A stretch of DNA of 64,000 nt. It comes from Caballeronia sordidicola (GTDB taxonomy: Bacteria; Pseudomonadota; Gammaproteobacteria; Burkholderiales; Burkholderiaceae). Positions 34,081-43,772 of the stretch are shown piece after piece; positions within the stretch are counted from its first letter, which is position 1, and each line of letters opens with the position of its first letter. The position numbers were made by a program, and so were the translations under genes. Where the stretch lies: the NCBI RefSeq assembly GCF_000729995.1, contig NZ_JNFG01000034.1, forward strand, positions 1 through 64,000, given 5' to 3'. The notes under the pieces are model-generated. The model saw only the letters and a list, made by a program, of their open reading frames with translations. It searched no databases and was not told the DNA's origin.

Positions 34081-34429
34081 TCAGATATGGTTGTCGGCCA
34101 AGCGCCACACGAGGATGCTACGCAGCCGGTCTAGTGCCACCTTGAGTTCATTGGCCTCAAGTAGTTTTCTGGCGACGTTCAACACGTGGTAGTCCACCGC
34201 ATTCAGCGCAAGCAATACCCCCATCAAATTCATCAGTTCGTTCATATCGGCGGCAATTTTTACGAGGTTTCCCGCCGCGCCCCCCCGTGTTCATCCGGGA
34301 CGTGAGAGCGTCGAGCACGATAGTCATATCTCGCACTCGGCGAGCAGCGTCGTCACCAGTTATAGAGCCTCCAAGCATATCGCGACGGCAGCAACGCCCA
34401 TCCCCGAGATGAATGTTACCCCGTTGCAC
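34081..34429 (-). pseudogene. Hypothetical gene broken at a seven-C run
   Basis: The first part reads GNIHLGDGRCCRRDMLGGSI, TGDDAARRVRDMTIVLDALT, and after a shift at the run CCCCCCC (34280-34286) the second part goes on as NLVKIAADMNELMNLMGVLL, ALNAVDYHVLNVARKLLEAN, ELKVALDRLRSILVW to a stop at 34081. Removing one base from the run restores one open frame of about 115 codons. The product would be a small helical protein of unknown family. The break may be a real mutation, slipped-strand phase variation or a sequencing error. Confidence 0.6.
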
Positions 34430-34894
34430 CGCACCGCTCCGCGCCGAGGACGTGCCAGGGCGGGCTCAAGTCATCTCCGCACACTCTGACAGACGAGCTT
34501 CCTGCGGCGACGGCATGGAACACGGCGACAGGTGCGAGAAGATCGAACCACGGGAGGCGGTCGCACCTATCCCGAGGGATCGTCGGATCAGGTCAAGCGC
34601 GCCCGCGCATGCCGTGGCCGCAGCGCAGTTCGATGACCGTCTCGGCCCGGCCATGAAGGGACACTCGCCTTCATCCTCGCGGTGTCGTTGGAGCGGCGCC
34701 TTTGCTTCTGAGAACAGTCATTCAGCCACGCGGCGTTGCCTCTCTCCTCGGCGGGATGTATGGGTAGGGAAACGCGGGCCCGGAACGGGATAGTACTCGA
34801 GCGGCAAACGCGAGCCTTACCGAAGTGCTCGATTTAGAAAGGCCGCCTTCAAACGCCACCCGGACAGTGAATTGAAGCGGGCCTCGGAGCGAAT
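34430..34894. other. Gap left of the IS1634-family element
   Basis: No gene is supported. A stretch at about 34637-34668 (GCCCGGCCATGAAGGGACAC) is a short relative of the dispersed repeat. The gap ends with GCTAAG, the target duplication of the insertion. Confidence 0.4.
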
Positions 34895-34921
34895 GCTAAG
34901 CCGAACTTTTCCCCATCAATC

Positions 34922-34960
34922 AGCCGAAACCTCCGTTAGCATTGGGTTTCGGCTATTTTT
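34922..34960 (+). terminator. Terminator inside the left end of the IS1634 element
   Basis: A perfect 9-bp stem AGCCGAAAC (34922-34930) / GTTTCGGCT (34946-34954) is followed by ATTTTT. Placed before the transposase gene, it would stop outside transcription entering the element, a known way for IS elements to limit their transposase. Confidence 0.85.
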
Positions 34961-35034
34961 GAAAGGTAAATGTAGCCATGTAAATGCATGTTTTATCCTT
35001 GTTTTTTCTGTTAAATATGCTTTACTTAGTGTTC

Positions 35035-36774
35035 ATGTATATCGAACACGTCCCCAACCGCAACTCGCCGCCCGCGATCCTGCTGCGCGAGTCCTATCGC
35101 GACGGCAACAAGGTCAAGAAGCGCACCCTCGCGAACCTGTCGTCGCTGCCCACTGAGGTGATCGAAGGATTGAAGGTCCTGCTACGCGGTGGCGTCGCCG
35201 TGTCCTCAGTCGATGAAGCCTTCGTGATCGAACGCAGTCTGCCGCACGGGCATGTGGCCGCCGTGCTCGGCGCGGCGCGTGCCTGCGGTGCCGAGCAGTG
35301 GTTCACCGCCGCGCCCACTGCGCTGCGCTGCGTGATCATGGCGCTGCTGGTGGCGCGGGTCGTGTCGCCCGCCTCCAAGCTTGCCACCCATCGCATGTTG
35401 CGTGACGAGAGCGCGACCCACTCGCTGTCGCGCCTGCTTGGCCTCGTGGACGTCGAGCTCGAGCAAGTCTATGCCGCCCTCGACTGGTTGGGCGAGGCTC
35501 AAGAGGGCATCGAGAAGCGGCTTGCCAGGCAGCATCTAGGCGGCGCTACGCTGGTGCTCTACGACCTCACTTCCACGTGGGTGACCGGACGCCGTTGCGA
35601 GCTCGCGGCCCGCGGCTACAGCCGCGATGGCAAGCGCGACGATCCCCAGATCGTGTTCGGTCTGATCTGCACGTCTGAGGGCGTCCCGGTCGCAGTCGAA
35701 GTCTTCGCCGGCAACACCGCCGATCCGGCTACCGTGGCGCCCCAGGTCGCGAAGCTCAAAGAGCGCTACGGGATCGACAAGCTCGCCTGGGTGGGCGACC
35801 GGGGCATGCTCACGCAAGCCCGTATCGATACGCTCTTGCGCCCGGCCGGGCTGGACTGGGTGAGCAGCCTGCGCGCCCCGCAGATGGCCGCGCTCGCGCG
35901 CGAGAAGGGGCCGTTCCAGCCCTCGCTGTTCGATGAGCGCAACCTGCTCGAGGTGACGAGTGAAGCGTTCCCCGGCGAGCGCCTGGTGGTGTGCCGTAAT
36001 CCGCTGTTGGCCGAGGAGCGCACCCGCAAACGCGAGGCGCTATTGCAGGCCACCGAACAGGAATTGACCCAGATTGCCGAAGCGACCACGCGCGTGCGCA
36101 ACCGGCTCAAGGGCATCGAGGCGATTGCCTTGCGCGTGGGCCGGATCATCGATCACTTCAAGATGGCCAAGCACTTCGAGTTGAACATCACCGACTCGAG
36201 CTTGAGCTGGCTGCGCAAGACCGAGCAGATCCAGCAGGAGGCCGCGCTTGACGGTCTGTATGTAGTGCGTACGAGTTTGCCGGCAACCTCGCTCTCAGCC
36301 GAGGCAGTCGTGACAGCCTACAAAGGTTTGGCGGTCGTGGAGCGGGCCTTCCGTTCGCTGAAGACGGTCGATTTGCAGGTCCGTCCGGTATTCCATTGGA
36401 ATGCCCAACGCGTGCGCGCGCATGTCTTTCTGTGCATGCTCGCTTACTACGTCGAGTGGCACATGCGCGAGAAGTTAAAGCCGATGTTGTTTGACGATGA
36501 ATACATCGAGCAAGCGCGGGCGGCCCGGCCTTCGCCAGTGGCCAAGGCGCAACGTTCGCAACAGGCGAAAGCCAAGGACGCCTCCAAGCTCACCGAGGAT
36601 GGCTTGCCGGTCCACAGCTTTCGCACGTTACTCGACGATCTGGCTACGCTCACGTACAACGTCTGCCACACGCCACTCAATCCAAACGCCAAGATCATCA
36701 TGACCACTCGGCCCACGCCCATTCAAGAAAAGGCCTTCCGCCTTCTGAACGTCAGCCCCGCTTGTACCCAGTAG
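35035..36774 (+). CDS. IS1634-family transposase
   Basis: From the ATG at 35035 (YIEHVPNRNSPPAILLRESY) the protein has 579 residues; the open frame reaching back to 34984 is AT-rich and unlike it. DDE elements are visible: GGATLVLYDLTSTWVTGRRC (first Asp), DKLAWVGDRGMLTQARIDTL (second Asp) and the Y-x2-L-x-x-V-E-R-A-F-R-S-L-K block (VTAYKGLAVVERAFRSLKTV) with the catalytic Glu. Length and order match complete IS1634 members, so the element may be active. Confidence 0.94.
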   Translation: MYIEHVPNRNSPPAILLRESYRDGNKVKKRTLANLSSLPTEVIEGLKVLLRGGVAVSSVDEAFVIERSLPHGHVAAVLGAARACGAEQWFTAAPTALRCVIMALLVARVVSPASKLATHRMLRDESATHSLSRLLGLVDVELEQVYAALDWLGEAQEGIEKRLARQHLGGATLVLYDLTSTWVTGRRCELAARGYSRDGKRDDPQIVFGLICTSEGVPVAVEVFAGNTADPATVAPQVAKLKERYGIDKLAWVGDRGMLTQARIDTLLRPAGLDWVSSLRAPQMAALAREKGPFQPSLFDERNLLEVTSEAFPGERLVVCRNPLLAEERTRKREALLQATEQELTQIAEATTRVRNRLKGIEAIALRVGRIIDHFKMAKHFELNITDSSLSWLRKTEQIQQEAALDGLYVVRTSLPATSLSAEAVVTAYKGLAVVERAFRSLKTVDLQVRPVFHWNAQRVRAHVFLCMLAYYVEWHMREKLKPMLFDDEYIEQARAARPSPVAKAQRSQQAKAKDASKLTEDGLPVHSFRTLLDDLATLTYNVCHTPLNPNAKIIMTTRPTPIQEKAFRLLNVSPACTQ

Positions 36775-36872
36775 CCATCCCGTGCTCGCACGCATAACAG
36801 CGTGAAATCAATAGCTTATGTTCGCGATCGAGTCAAAGTTCGGGCTAAGGACCCTTGTGCCGTCTCGCCGCG

Positions 36873-38537
36873 TCATTTCACTGAATCCGCGGCAAATATC
36901 ACTTCCGGTCGAACACTAAAAAATTCGTTGGCGGTGACGGGCCGTCGGTACAGATAGCCCTGACCGTAGGGAATCCCCAGCCTGCGCAGCGCGTCGTGCT
37001 GCGCTTCCGTTTCGACACCTTCGGCGATCACCTGCATGCCATAGTGTCCTGCCACGGCGGCGATCCCTTCAATAAGGCTCGCACCGCCCTTGTCAACTTG
37101 CTCGATGAACTGCCTGTCGATCTTTACGAAATCGAACGGGAATCTGCCGAGCAGATCGAGGTTGCTGTGCTCCGTGCCAAAGTCGTCAAGTGCGAAGCGC
37201 ACACCGTGTTCTCGCAGGGTCTCGAAGATTTTCCGAACACGGGGATGCCGAGCCAGCAGGAAACGCTCAGTGACTTCAAGCACGAGAATCGTCGATTCGG
37301 GCAGTCGTTCAGTGAGCGCCAGCACCTCCGACACGAACCCTTTGCGTTCAAGGTCCATCGGCGCTACGTTGACAGCGAGCCGGAACGGCGCGCTGTCGGT
37401 CGGCCCACAGATATCGGCCGTGGCCCGTTGCAGCACAAACCGGGTGACGTCGGCGAGGAGGTTGCTCGATTCAACCTCCGCCATGAACGCAGCGGGACTG
37501 ATCGGCCCCCAGCGAGGGTGACTCCAGCGGAGCAAGGCTTCGGCGCCTACGATATGGCGGCTCGCGATATCGACGACCGGTTGATACACCACGTAGAGCT
37601 GACCGGTCCTGAGCCCTTGCCGGACGGCGGACAGCAACAATCGCCGCGGCGCGAAGGCAAGCAGGTAGGCGGCGGCAATTAGAAGAGCCAGCAGCACCCC
37701 GGTCCCGCAACAGATCACGCGGTACTTCCAGCGCATCTGCGATGCAAAAGCGGGCGATGCCGTCACCGTCACGGAGAAGGGGAAACCGGCCGATTCCACC
37801 TGCGTGCCGGAGCGCGGCGCCGCGGCGACGCCGGCGGCGGAAAATACGTCGTGCTCGTCGATCGCACCGGATCCGGTGACAGACAGCGTCACCTTGCTTG
37901 CGCCATAGCGCAGGCCGTGCGCCAGAATATCTGCGACGTAAGGGGCTTCGATGACGTACAGCAGGCCAGTGCCATGCCCAGTCGAGCGAAAGACTGGCAG
38001 TACCGGGATGGCAGGCTGGTAAGGGGTGCCATGGATCAGACTGATGCCGAGATCGCGTTGCGTGGTGGAGATGTAGGCCGACAACGGTACGTTCATCAGC
38101 CCCAACGCAGAAGAGCAATAGAGGCGTCCATTCTCAACGAGGTTGACACCGCGCACGTAGCGGACGTATGTCTTCAATTCGGCGAGCTGCTTCGCCACGG
38201 TTTCACAGGGCTGGCCCGCCAGCCGGTCGAGCGGCTCGCGCTGACTTGATATCACATGATGCAGGATGCGCTCGACCGATTCGACCATGTCGCCGGCGAC
38301 GAGTCGTTCGCGGAAGCGGATCGCACCGTCCGCGTAATGCTCGCCGAGCGCCACTGCGGAAAGCATCACGCAAACGCCGCCGATAAGCGCACTCGCTCCT
38401 GCAAGATTGCGCACGACGCCGTGTCCCCAGACCGCGCTACGATCGGGAAAGAAAGACGGGAATTGCCAAGCGAGTTTGAGCTTAAACACTTCGAAAATAT
38501 CGTGCGGGACATAGGACGAGGCGCAAACGTTGCTCAT
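36873..38537 (-). CDS. CSS-motif EAL phosphodiesterase (c-di-GMP)
   Basis: The 554-residue protein has an N-terminal transmembrane helix (GASALIGGVCVMLSAVALGE), a periplasmic CSS domain with its two cysteines (QPCETVAKQL and RLYCSSALG), a second helix (VICCGTGVLLALLIAAAYLL, about 280-300) and an EAL domain. The EAL residues look complete: GAEALLRWSHP, EVTERFLL, FALDDFGTEHSNL, FVKIDRQFIEQ and VIAEGVETEAQ. PdeC-type relatives degrade c-di-GMP when the periplasmic disulfide is reduced, linking envelope redox state to motility and biofilm. It lies beside an IS1634 element. Confidence 0.93.
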   Translation of the reverse strand: MSNVCASSYVPHDIFEVFKLKLAWQFPSFFPDRSAVWGHGVVRNLAGASALIGGVCVMLSAVALGEHYADGAIRFRERLVAGDMVESVERILHHVISSQREPLDRLAGQPCETVAKQLAELKTYVRYVRGVNLVENGRLYCSSALGLMNVPLSAYISTTQRDLGISLIHGTPYQPAIPVLPVFRSTGHGTGLLYVIEAPYVADILAHGLRYGASKVTLSVTGSGAIDEHDVFSAAGVAAAPRSGTQVESAGFPFSVTVTASPAFASQMRWKYRVICCGTGVLLALLIAAAYLLAFAPRRLLLSAVRQGLRTGQLYVVYQPVVDIASRHIVGAEALLRWSHPRWGPISPAAFMAEVESSNLLADVTRFVLQRATADICGPTDSAPFRLAVNVAPMDLERKGFVSEVLALTERLPESTILVLEVTERFLLARHPRVRKIFETLREHGVRFALDDFGTEHSNLDLLGRFPFDFVKIDRQFIEQVDKGGASLIEGIAAVAGHYGMQVIAEGVETEAQHDALRRLGIPYGQGYLYRRPVTANEFFSVRPEVIFAADSVK

Positions 38538-38619
38538 TCATCATACTTGTTCTTCGCCGGCAAGTTAAGTGACCTATGCTTTGGTGGCCTGGGATGGTTT
38601 GCGGCGTCCGATTGCCCGA

Positions 38620-38700
38620 TCAAAGGCCAGGAGAGGAAGCCCTGACGTGATTGAGCAGGGTCGTCTTGCCGGCGTCGAGAGATCCCGAAAGGACCTGCGG
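38620..38700 (-). pseudogene. CobW-family GTPase, P-loop stump
   Basis: The minus strand reads VLSGSLDAGKTTLLNHVRAS and ends at TGA after a few more residues. V-L-S-G-x-L-x-A-G-K-T-T-L-L-N-H-V is the P-loop of CobW/YjiA GTPases (usually GFLGAGKTTLL). Only about 25 codons are left and no start is evident. Confidence 0.6.
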
Positions 38701-38896
38701 TGACGCCGACCGAAAGGACGACCGTTTGGGGTGCGATACCGGCTATTGACACCACGCAGCGTCGAAGGACCGGAGCGGGTCGATTACAGGCGCCGCCACT
38801 CGGCCAGAAATCGAGCTCCGCGATGACTCACAATGCCGTGAAGGCGTTTGCGGAGAATGGACCGCCAACGGATACTTGTGACAGGCGTCCAGGCTG

Positions 38897-39269
38897 TCAT
38901 CGTTCCAGGTAGAAATCCAGGGGGATCAGCTCGACGGCCCATCCGCCTTCTTCGCCCAGCGTGGCGGCTGGGTGCATGGACGCGATGCGCAACGCCTCGT
39001 CACTGCTATCTGCCTCGATGATGAACAGCCCGCCCACGACTTCCTTCGCCTCGGTGTAAGGCCCATCGGTTGACTTGAGTCTTACCGTTGCTTGGGCGGA
39101 GAGTCCTCCAGCTGTCCAGATCGCCAAGCGACGCGGAAACGAGAACCTTGCCGGTAGCCCGCATCTTCTCGTCCAACGCGGGGCATTGGGCCACCAATTT
39201 CTTGACGTCCTCCGGCGCCACCGCCGCGAATTTTTCAGGGGTAAAGTAGGCTAAGCCGACGTATTTCAT
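38897..39269 (-). pseudogene. DGPF/YCII-domain protein, frameshifted
   Basis: The ATG at 39269 has a good ribosome-binding site (AAGGAGATCC) and begins KYVGLAYFTPEKFAAVAPED, VKKLVAQCPALDEKMRATGK. Near 39070 one extra base puts the rest in another frame: TDGPYTEAKEVVGGLFIIEA, then HPAATLGEEGGWAVELIPLD. T-D-G-P-(F/Y)-x-E-x-K-E-x-x-G-G is the DGPF signature. Family proteins have about 120 residues, as here when joined. It is third in line behind the cyclase and DUF4242 genes on the same strand. Confidence 0.8.
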
Positions 39270-39818
39270 GGGATCTCCTTTCGGTGGGGATACACTGACG
39301 ACGAGACAGATGGTCGAAAATCGACAATTTTCTAGAAGAGTTTTCAGCGGGCCTCTCCGCTTTGCGTCGACATGTGCCCGATGCGGATCGATCTTCGGCG
39401 GAACAGCTCTCTGGTTCGCCATTGGACCTCGTTCGGCCAAGCTGCGGCCATTCGCCGGCGCTCTCAGGTGGACATTCGAACGTCGGCTACGGTCAGGTAC
39501 CGGCCATTGAGATACAGGTTCGATCTGGCAAGTCCTCGGCCAAAGCTGCCGTTCGCGAGGCTGTAAGTCTGGGCCTCCGCGAAAGTCCGCTATCCGAAAT
39601 TGAAACGCCCACTTCTGTTTGGTTTGTTCAACGCCTGCTCGCGCGCGTCGCTGGTGTCCGCAGTCCTGAGGATGAGGGAAGGCGTTGAACGAACCTAAAA
39701 AAACAGTTTCCGACGCTCACTTTTTACTAACGCGCTTTATTGTCCGTTTTTCTGAAGCGCCCCCTACATCGACGGAATGTCGATCAGCGACTCGATTAGC
39801 GCGGGCTGATCACCGCCG
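39270..39818. other. Gap between DGPF remnant and DUF4242 gene
   Basis: No gene is seen. At 39470-39515 is GTGGACATTCGAACGTCGGC, a member of a second short repeat type that also occurs near 28420, 50015 and 54418. Its presence suggests the DUF4242 and DGPF genes have separate promoters. Confidence 0.45.
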
Positions 39819-40076
39819 TTAATTGAACATTTCTGGCCGCAAATCGCTGACTTCGACGATCAGATCGGCCGGCAGGTTCGAGCGACGTGCGGCAGCGCGG
39901 ATGGTTTCGGCGTTTGGCGCCTCGAACAGGCAATAGGTCTTCTTCTTATCTGCGCTGAGGAAGGAGTAGAGCCATTTGACGCCTTCCTCGTCGTTGACCC
40001 GTTTGACAAGTTCTACATCTTCGCCGGTCAGCTCGAGCTGCTCGGCGAAGTTTCGTTCAATCAGGAAACGTGACAT
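39819..40076 (-). CDS. DUF4242 (SCO4226-like) protein
   Basis: From the ATG at 40076, after AGGAGGACCCC, the protein has 85 residues: SRFLIERNFAEQLELTGEDV, VKRVNDEEGVKWLYSFLSAD, KKKTYCLFEAPNAETIRAAA. This is a ferredoxin-like fold matching DUF4242; the Streptomyces relative SCO4226 binds nickel. Its role here is unknown. It follows the large cyclase/ATPase gene after 72 bases on the same strand, so the two are probably co-transcribed. Confidence 0.88.
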   Translation of the reverse strand: MSRFLIERNFAEQLELTGEDVELVKRVNDEEGVKWLYSFLSADKKKTYCLFEAPNAETIRAAARRSNLPADLIVEVSDLRPEMFN

Positions 40077-40148
40077 GGGGTCCTCCTGTAGTCGCGCTGT
40101 CGTGCTGCACTTCCGGCTAGGCAACACTGAGTATGCAATACCCGCGTG

Positions 40149-43100
40149 TCAATTCCTAGGCCCTGAGCTACCCGCGGTGCCGCCGATACGCTCCAGCAGG
40201 GCGAACATCTTTAGCTCTTTCGCTGTTGCAGCCGCGCTGGCGAGCAGGACTGCCGCGCGTGCGCGGTCTCCATTGCGATCGCGGGCCGACAGCATGAGAG
40301 CGAATTCGTGCTGGCTATGCGCCAACCATGGCCAGGCTCGCAAGCGCTCATCCATGCGCAAGGCGTATTCGAAATGCTCTTCGGCAGCAGTCCAATCGCC
40401 AAGGGCACTGGCGAGCATGCCGAGATACCGTGCCGCGGATCCGCAGCACAGGGTGACAGCAGGAACGGTGACTACTTGATCCCGGAAAGGCAGAAGAAAC
40501 GCATATATGCGCTCGGCATGCCCGGTTTCGCGGAGCCGCGTAGCAACTTCCGCAAGGTAGGTCAACGTGACGAGCCGCATGCTGTCCACGGGAATGTCAG
40601 ATTCCGATTCCGCCAGGTGATCGAGATAGTGGCGGGCTTGCGCCTCGAAGCCGAGATCGCTGGCGACCAACATCAGGCCCGGCCGCCAGGTCGCGTTCTG
40701 CGAATGCTCGTCGACAAACCGCTTGAGCAGCGGCGCGACCTCAGCGAGCCGGCCTTGTTCGCGGCGTATAGTGAACATCTGCATGCCGTAGACGCCCGCC
40801 GCGAACTTCGCGTCGACGCTCTCCGCCATCTCCAGAGATTCTTGCGCCTTGCGCTCTGCCAGCGCGAAGTCACCGACGAGGATGGCCTGCATCGCCTGCG
40901 CACCGGTCACACACCACTTGTCCACAAAGTGTTGTCCACTCACGGCAACTTGTTGATACCTTTCCAGAGCTTCCTCAAAGCGTTCGACGTCTCCGATCTC
41001 GAGGTAGCCGGTGAGACGTCGAGCGCAGGCGTGACCAATGGAATGCGCATCATCGAGTTCCTCGGCGATCCGGATGAGTTCCTCCAACACGCCTTGACGC
41101 TCCGGGAATTTCGACGCCGGTATATGGCGGGCGCCGACATGCATCAACTCGCACGCCAAGGAGTCGAACAAGCTTGGTCGATCACCCAGGCGTCTCGCGA
41201 GTGCGACAGCCTGGCCCGCGATTTCGCCTCCTCGTTGGAATGCACCGGTCATGTGAAGGGTGCGAACCAGCCGGCTCAATAGACGACTACGCTCAACTGT
41301 TTCTCCGCTGCCGATCGAAGCGAGCGCCTCTTCCAACAGGGCAATCGATGCCTCTCCGGAGTCTGCGAGAAAAGTCTCCGCAGTGTCGAACCCCAACGCC
41401 GCCTGTACCAGATGCGACGATAGCTTCTCCACCCGAGCCAACTGAGCGGCCTGCCGAAAGGTTTCAATCGCATCCCGGCGGCCTAGTCTGTGCTCCGCCC
41501 CGCCTCGGATCAGAAGCAGAGGCAACGTACGGGTGGCCCGATAGTGGTCACCGCAGACGAGACTTTCTGCCGATTGAAGCCCGCGCTGCGCATGGGCGAT
41601 CGCCTCTTCGCAGGCTGCGCACGCAAGCGCCCGTTCGCCGGCACGCTGCCAAAAGTTGATCGCGCGATCCGGCAGGTCAGCGGCAGCGAGATTCTGGGCG
41701 ATCAACTCCGGCTGCCGCTCGACGATTTCCGGATAATATTGCTCAAGCGCAGCGGCAATGAGGCCGTGGTACTGACGGCGACGCGCAAGCAACAGGGACT
41801 GGTATGCGATTTCCTGGATCAGCGCGTGACGGAACACATACGCGCCCCCGTCCGCGGGCGCACCGGAGGCTGGCAGAATAATTTCTGCAGCAATCAGGCG
41901 ATCGAGCGTTCCCTGCAGCTCGTTCTCGGGTTTGGAGGCGATCAGAGCGAGGAGCCTGCGACCGAATTCCCGCCCGACTGTCGCCGCAATTTGCGCGGTC
42001 TCCTTGACCCCCGGCTCCAGTCGATCGAGCCGCGACAGCAGCGAGCCCTGCAGCGTGTCCGGAATCGCAATTGCATGCGGCGCTCTTTTCAATTCGTAGC
42101 TTCTGCCCGCATCGTGCAACAATTCGCCTTGGAGCACGGCCTTCGTCAGCTCTTCAACGAACAGCGGCACGCCATCCGTCTTGCCGACGATCTGCTCCAG
42201 CACCAAGCGAGGCAGCAGCTTGCCATCGGTCAGCCGTTCGATCATCGCGATGCAGTCCCGTCGCGAAAGCCGATCAAGATTGACCTGCACGAGATGAGGG
42301 TAAGTCCACCCCGGCTTGAACTCGGGCCGCGCCGTGAGCAGCACCAGCAGCCGATCCGCCACCAGTTGCTCCAGCATCAGCCGCACGAACTCCAGCGACG
42401 ACGGATCGATCCAATGCACGTCTTCGACGATGACAAGAACCGGCTGAAGATGCGTCATCTTTTCGATCATGGCGACGAGCACTTCCAGGGTTCGCCGTTT
42501 GAAGGAAGGGGAGGAAGCGTCAATCCCCGGATACCGTTGGGCCGTCGGAATCCCGAGCAAGGTCGTGAGCACGAGGATCGTCTCCTCGATATCGACGCCG
42601 AGCGTGCCGAGCCCGGTCTCCAGCCGTTCGACATCGGAAGCGGTGAGCGCCTTGGGATCCAGGCCAAAGGCGCGCTGCAGCCGTTGTAACACCGGCCAGA
42701 ACGGGCTGTCGCGATAATACGAGGAACAGTGGAACGAAACGACCTCATGCGCGTCTGCACTGATGCTGTCGCGTAACGCCCGCAGCATGCGAGATTTTCC
42801 GATCCCCGGCTCACCGATCAACAGCACGCAGCGCATTTCGCCGTCGGCGCCCTGTTTCCAGCGCTGCCGAAGCATGTCGAGCTCGGCCGTTCGGCCGATG
42901 AGTGGCGTCATCCCGTGGGCCGCCCTGATTTCGAAGCGGTCTACAGCATCGGTCTGCACCAGCACGCGATGGACGTGAACAGGACCAGAGACACCCTTCA
43001 ACTCGCGCCAGCCGAGGCTTTCAAGCAAAAACGATCCTTCGATCAACCGCTCCGTGGCTGGGCCGACGACGATCGCGTCGGGCGGAGCCAGAGATTGTAG

Positions 43101-43772
43101 CCTTGCAGCGACGATTGGGGACTCTCCGACGACCGCGTGGTGATCCAACGAGGATCCGGCGCCAATTTCGCCGGCGATGACCAGGCCCGTCTCGATTCCG
43201 ATACGCACGTGCAGCCGCACGCCATCCTCGGCTTCGATACGATCATTAGCCTGATGAAGCGCTGAGATGACAGCGAGGCCAGCGAGTACGGCGCGCACAG
43301 CATCGTCTTCATGCGCGTGGGGGTAGCCGAAATAGACGAGTAGTCCGTCACCGATATACTGCGCGATATGGCCTTCATGGGCTTCGATCGCGCTTGCGCA
43401 GGCTTGGTGGAAGACCCCTAGCACGCGTCGCATGTCCTCGGGATCGAACCGCTCTGCGAGCGGCGTCGAGTCGACCAAGTCGACGAACATCACGGTGAGC
43501 TGTCGCCTCTCAGCCTCTAAGGCTCCGGCCGCAGACGCCGGAGGCTGTTCCTGCGGCTCTAATTCGCGTTTGCGCGATGGAGTCCGTGCGTCGGTCAGCG
43601 CCGCAAGCGCTTTCAGCAGCCGCTTCCGGTCGCCCAGAGGCAGACCAAGCTCTCTTAAGTCCTGTTCCGAGAGGTCGCCAAGCACATCCCAGTCGATCCC
43701 TTGCGAAGCGAACGTCGCGGCGTGCCCACCGAGCCCAACCTGCACCAGCCATTTCGTCAGATCGTCGGCCAT
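40149..43772 (-). CDS. SAM-domain / class III cyclase / AAA ATPase / TPR signalling protein
   Basis: The 1207 residues start at the ATG at 43772. Domains in order: a SAM domain (1-58; KWLVQVGLGGHAATFASQGI, LGLPLGDRKRLLKAL); a class III nucleotide cyclase domain (about 85-270; LTVMFVDLVDSTPLAERFDP with metal-binding Asp, then YIGDGLLVYFGYPHAHEDDA); a STAND-type AAA ATPase with Walker A LLIGEPGIGKSRML and Walker B VLVIVEDVHWIDPSS; and a long helical, TPR-like C-terminal half. This architecture is common in rhizobia and Burkholderia. It probably senses a signal through the repeats and makes cAMP. The DUF4242 gene follows. Confidence 0.92.
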   Translation of the reverse strand: MADDLTKWLVQVGLGGHAATFASQGIDWDVLGDLSEQDLRELGLPLGDRKRLLKALAALTDARTPSRKRELEPQEQPPASAAGALEAERRQLTVMFVDLVDSTPLAERFDPEDMRRVLGVFHQACASAIEAHEGHIAQYIGDGLLVYFGYPHAHEDDAVRAVLAGLAVISALHQANDRIEAEDGVRLHVRIGIETGLVIAGEIGAGSSLDHHAVVGESPIVAARLQSLAPPDAIVVGPATERLIEGSFLLESLGWRELKGVSGPVHVHRVLVQTDAVDRFEIRAAHGMTPLIGRTAELDMLRQRWKQGADGEMRCVLLIGEPGIGKSRMLRALRDSISADAHEVVSFHCSSYYRDSPFWPVLQRLQRAFGLDPKALTASDVERLETGLGTLGVDIEETILVLTTLLGIPTAQRYPGIDASSPSFKRRTLEVLVAMIEKMTHLQPVLVIVEDVHWIDPSSLEFVRLMLEQLVADRLLVLLTARPEFKPGWTYPHLVQVNLDRLSRRDCIAMIERLTDGKLLPRLVLEQIVGKTDGVPLFVEELTKAVLQGELLHDAGRSYELKRAPHAIAIPDTLQGSLLSRLDRLEPGVKETAQIAATVGREFGRRLLALIASKPENELQGTLDRLIAAEIILPASGAPADGGAYVFRHALIQEIAYQSLLLARRRQYHGLIAAALEQYYPEIVERQPELIAQNLAAADLPDRAINFWQRAGERALACAACEEAIAHAQRGLQSAESLVCGDHYRATRTLPLLLIRGGAEHRLGRRDAIETFRQAAQLARVEKLSSHLVQAALGFDTAETFLADSGEASIALLEEALASIGSGETVERSRLLSRLVRTLHMTGAFQRGGEIAGQAVALARRLGDRPSLFDSLACELMHVGARHIPASKFPERQGVLEELIRIAEELDDAHSIGHACARRLTGYLEIGDVERFEEALERYQQVAVSGQHFVDKWCVTGAQAMQAILVGDFALAERKAQESLEMAESVDAKFAAGVYGMQMFTIRREQGRLAEVAPLLKRFVDEHSQNATWRPGLMLVASDLGFEAQARHYLDHLAESESDIPVDSMRLVTLTYLAEVATRLRETGHAERIYAFLLPFRDQVVTVPAVTLCCGSAARYLGMLASALGDWTAAEEHFEYALRMDERLRAWPWLAHSQHEFALMLSARDRNGDRARAAVLLASAAATAKELKMFALLERIGGTAGSSGPRN

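Larger units (their letters stand above)
34901..36843 (+). mobile_element. Complete IS1634-family insertion sequence
   Basis: The 1943-bp element has short imperfect inverted ends (CCGAACTTTT on the left, the complement of AAAGTTCGG on the right) and is flanked by the direct 6-bp duplication GCTAAG at 34895-34900 and 36844-36849. It holds one intact transposase gene. Its right end is only 30 bases past the stop codon of the convergent CSS-EAL gene. Intact ends and duplication point to a fairly recent arrival. Confidence 0.9.

Noticed and set aside
41490..42689. 399-codon plus-strand open frame
   Set aside because: It is antisense to the cyclase/ATPase gene, whose domains are unmistakable; its Gln/Arg-rich composition is that of a shadow frame.
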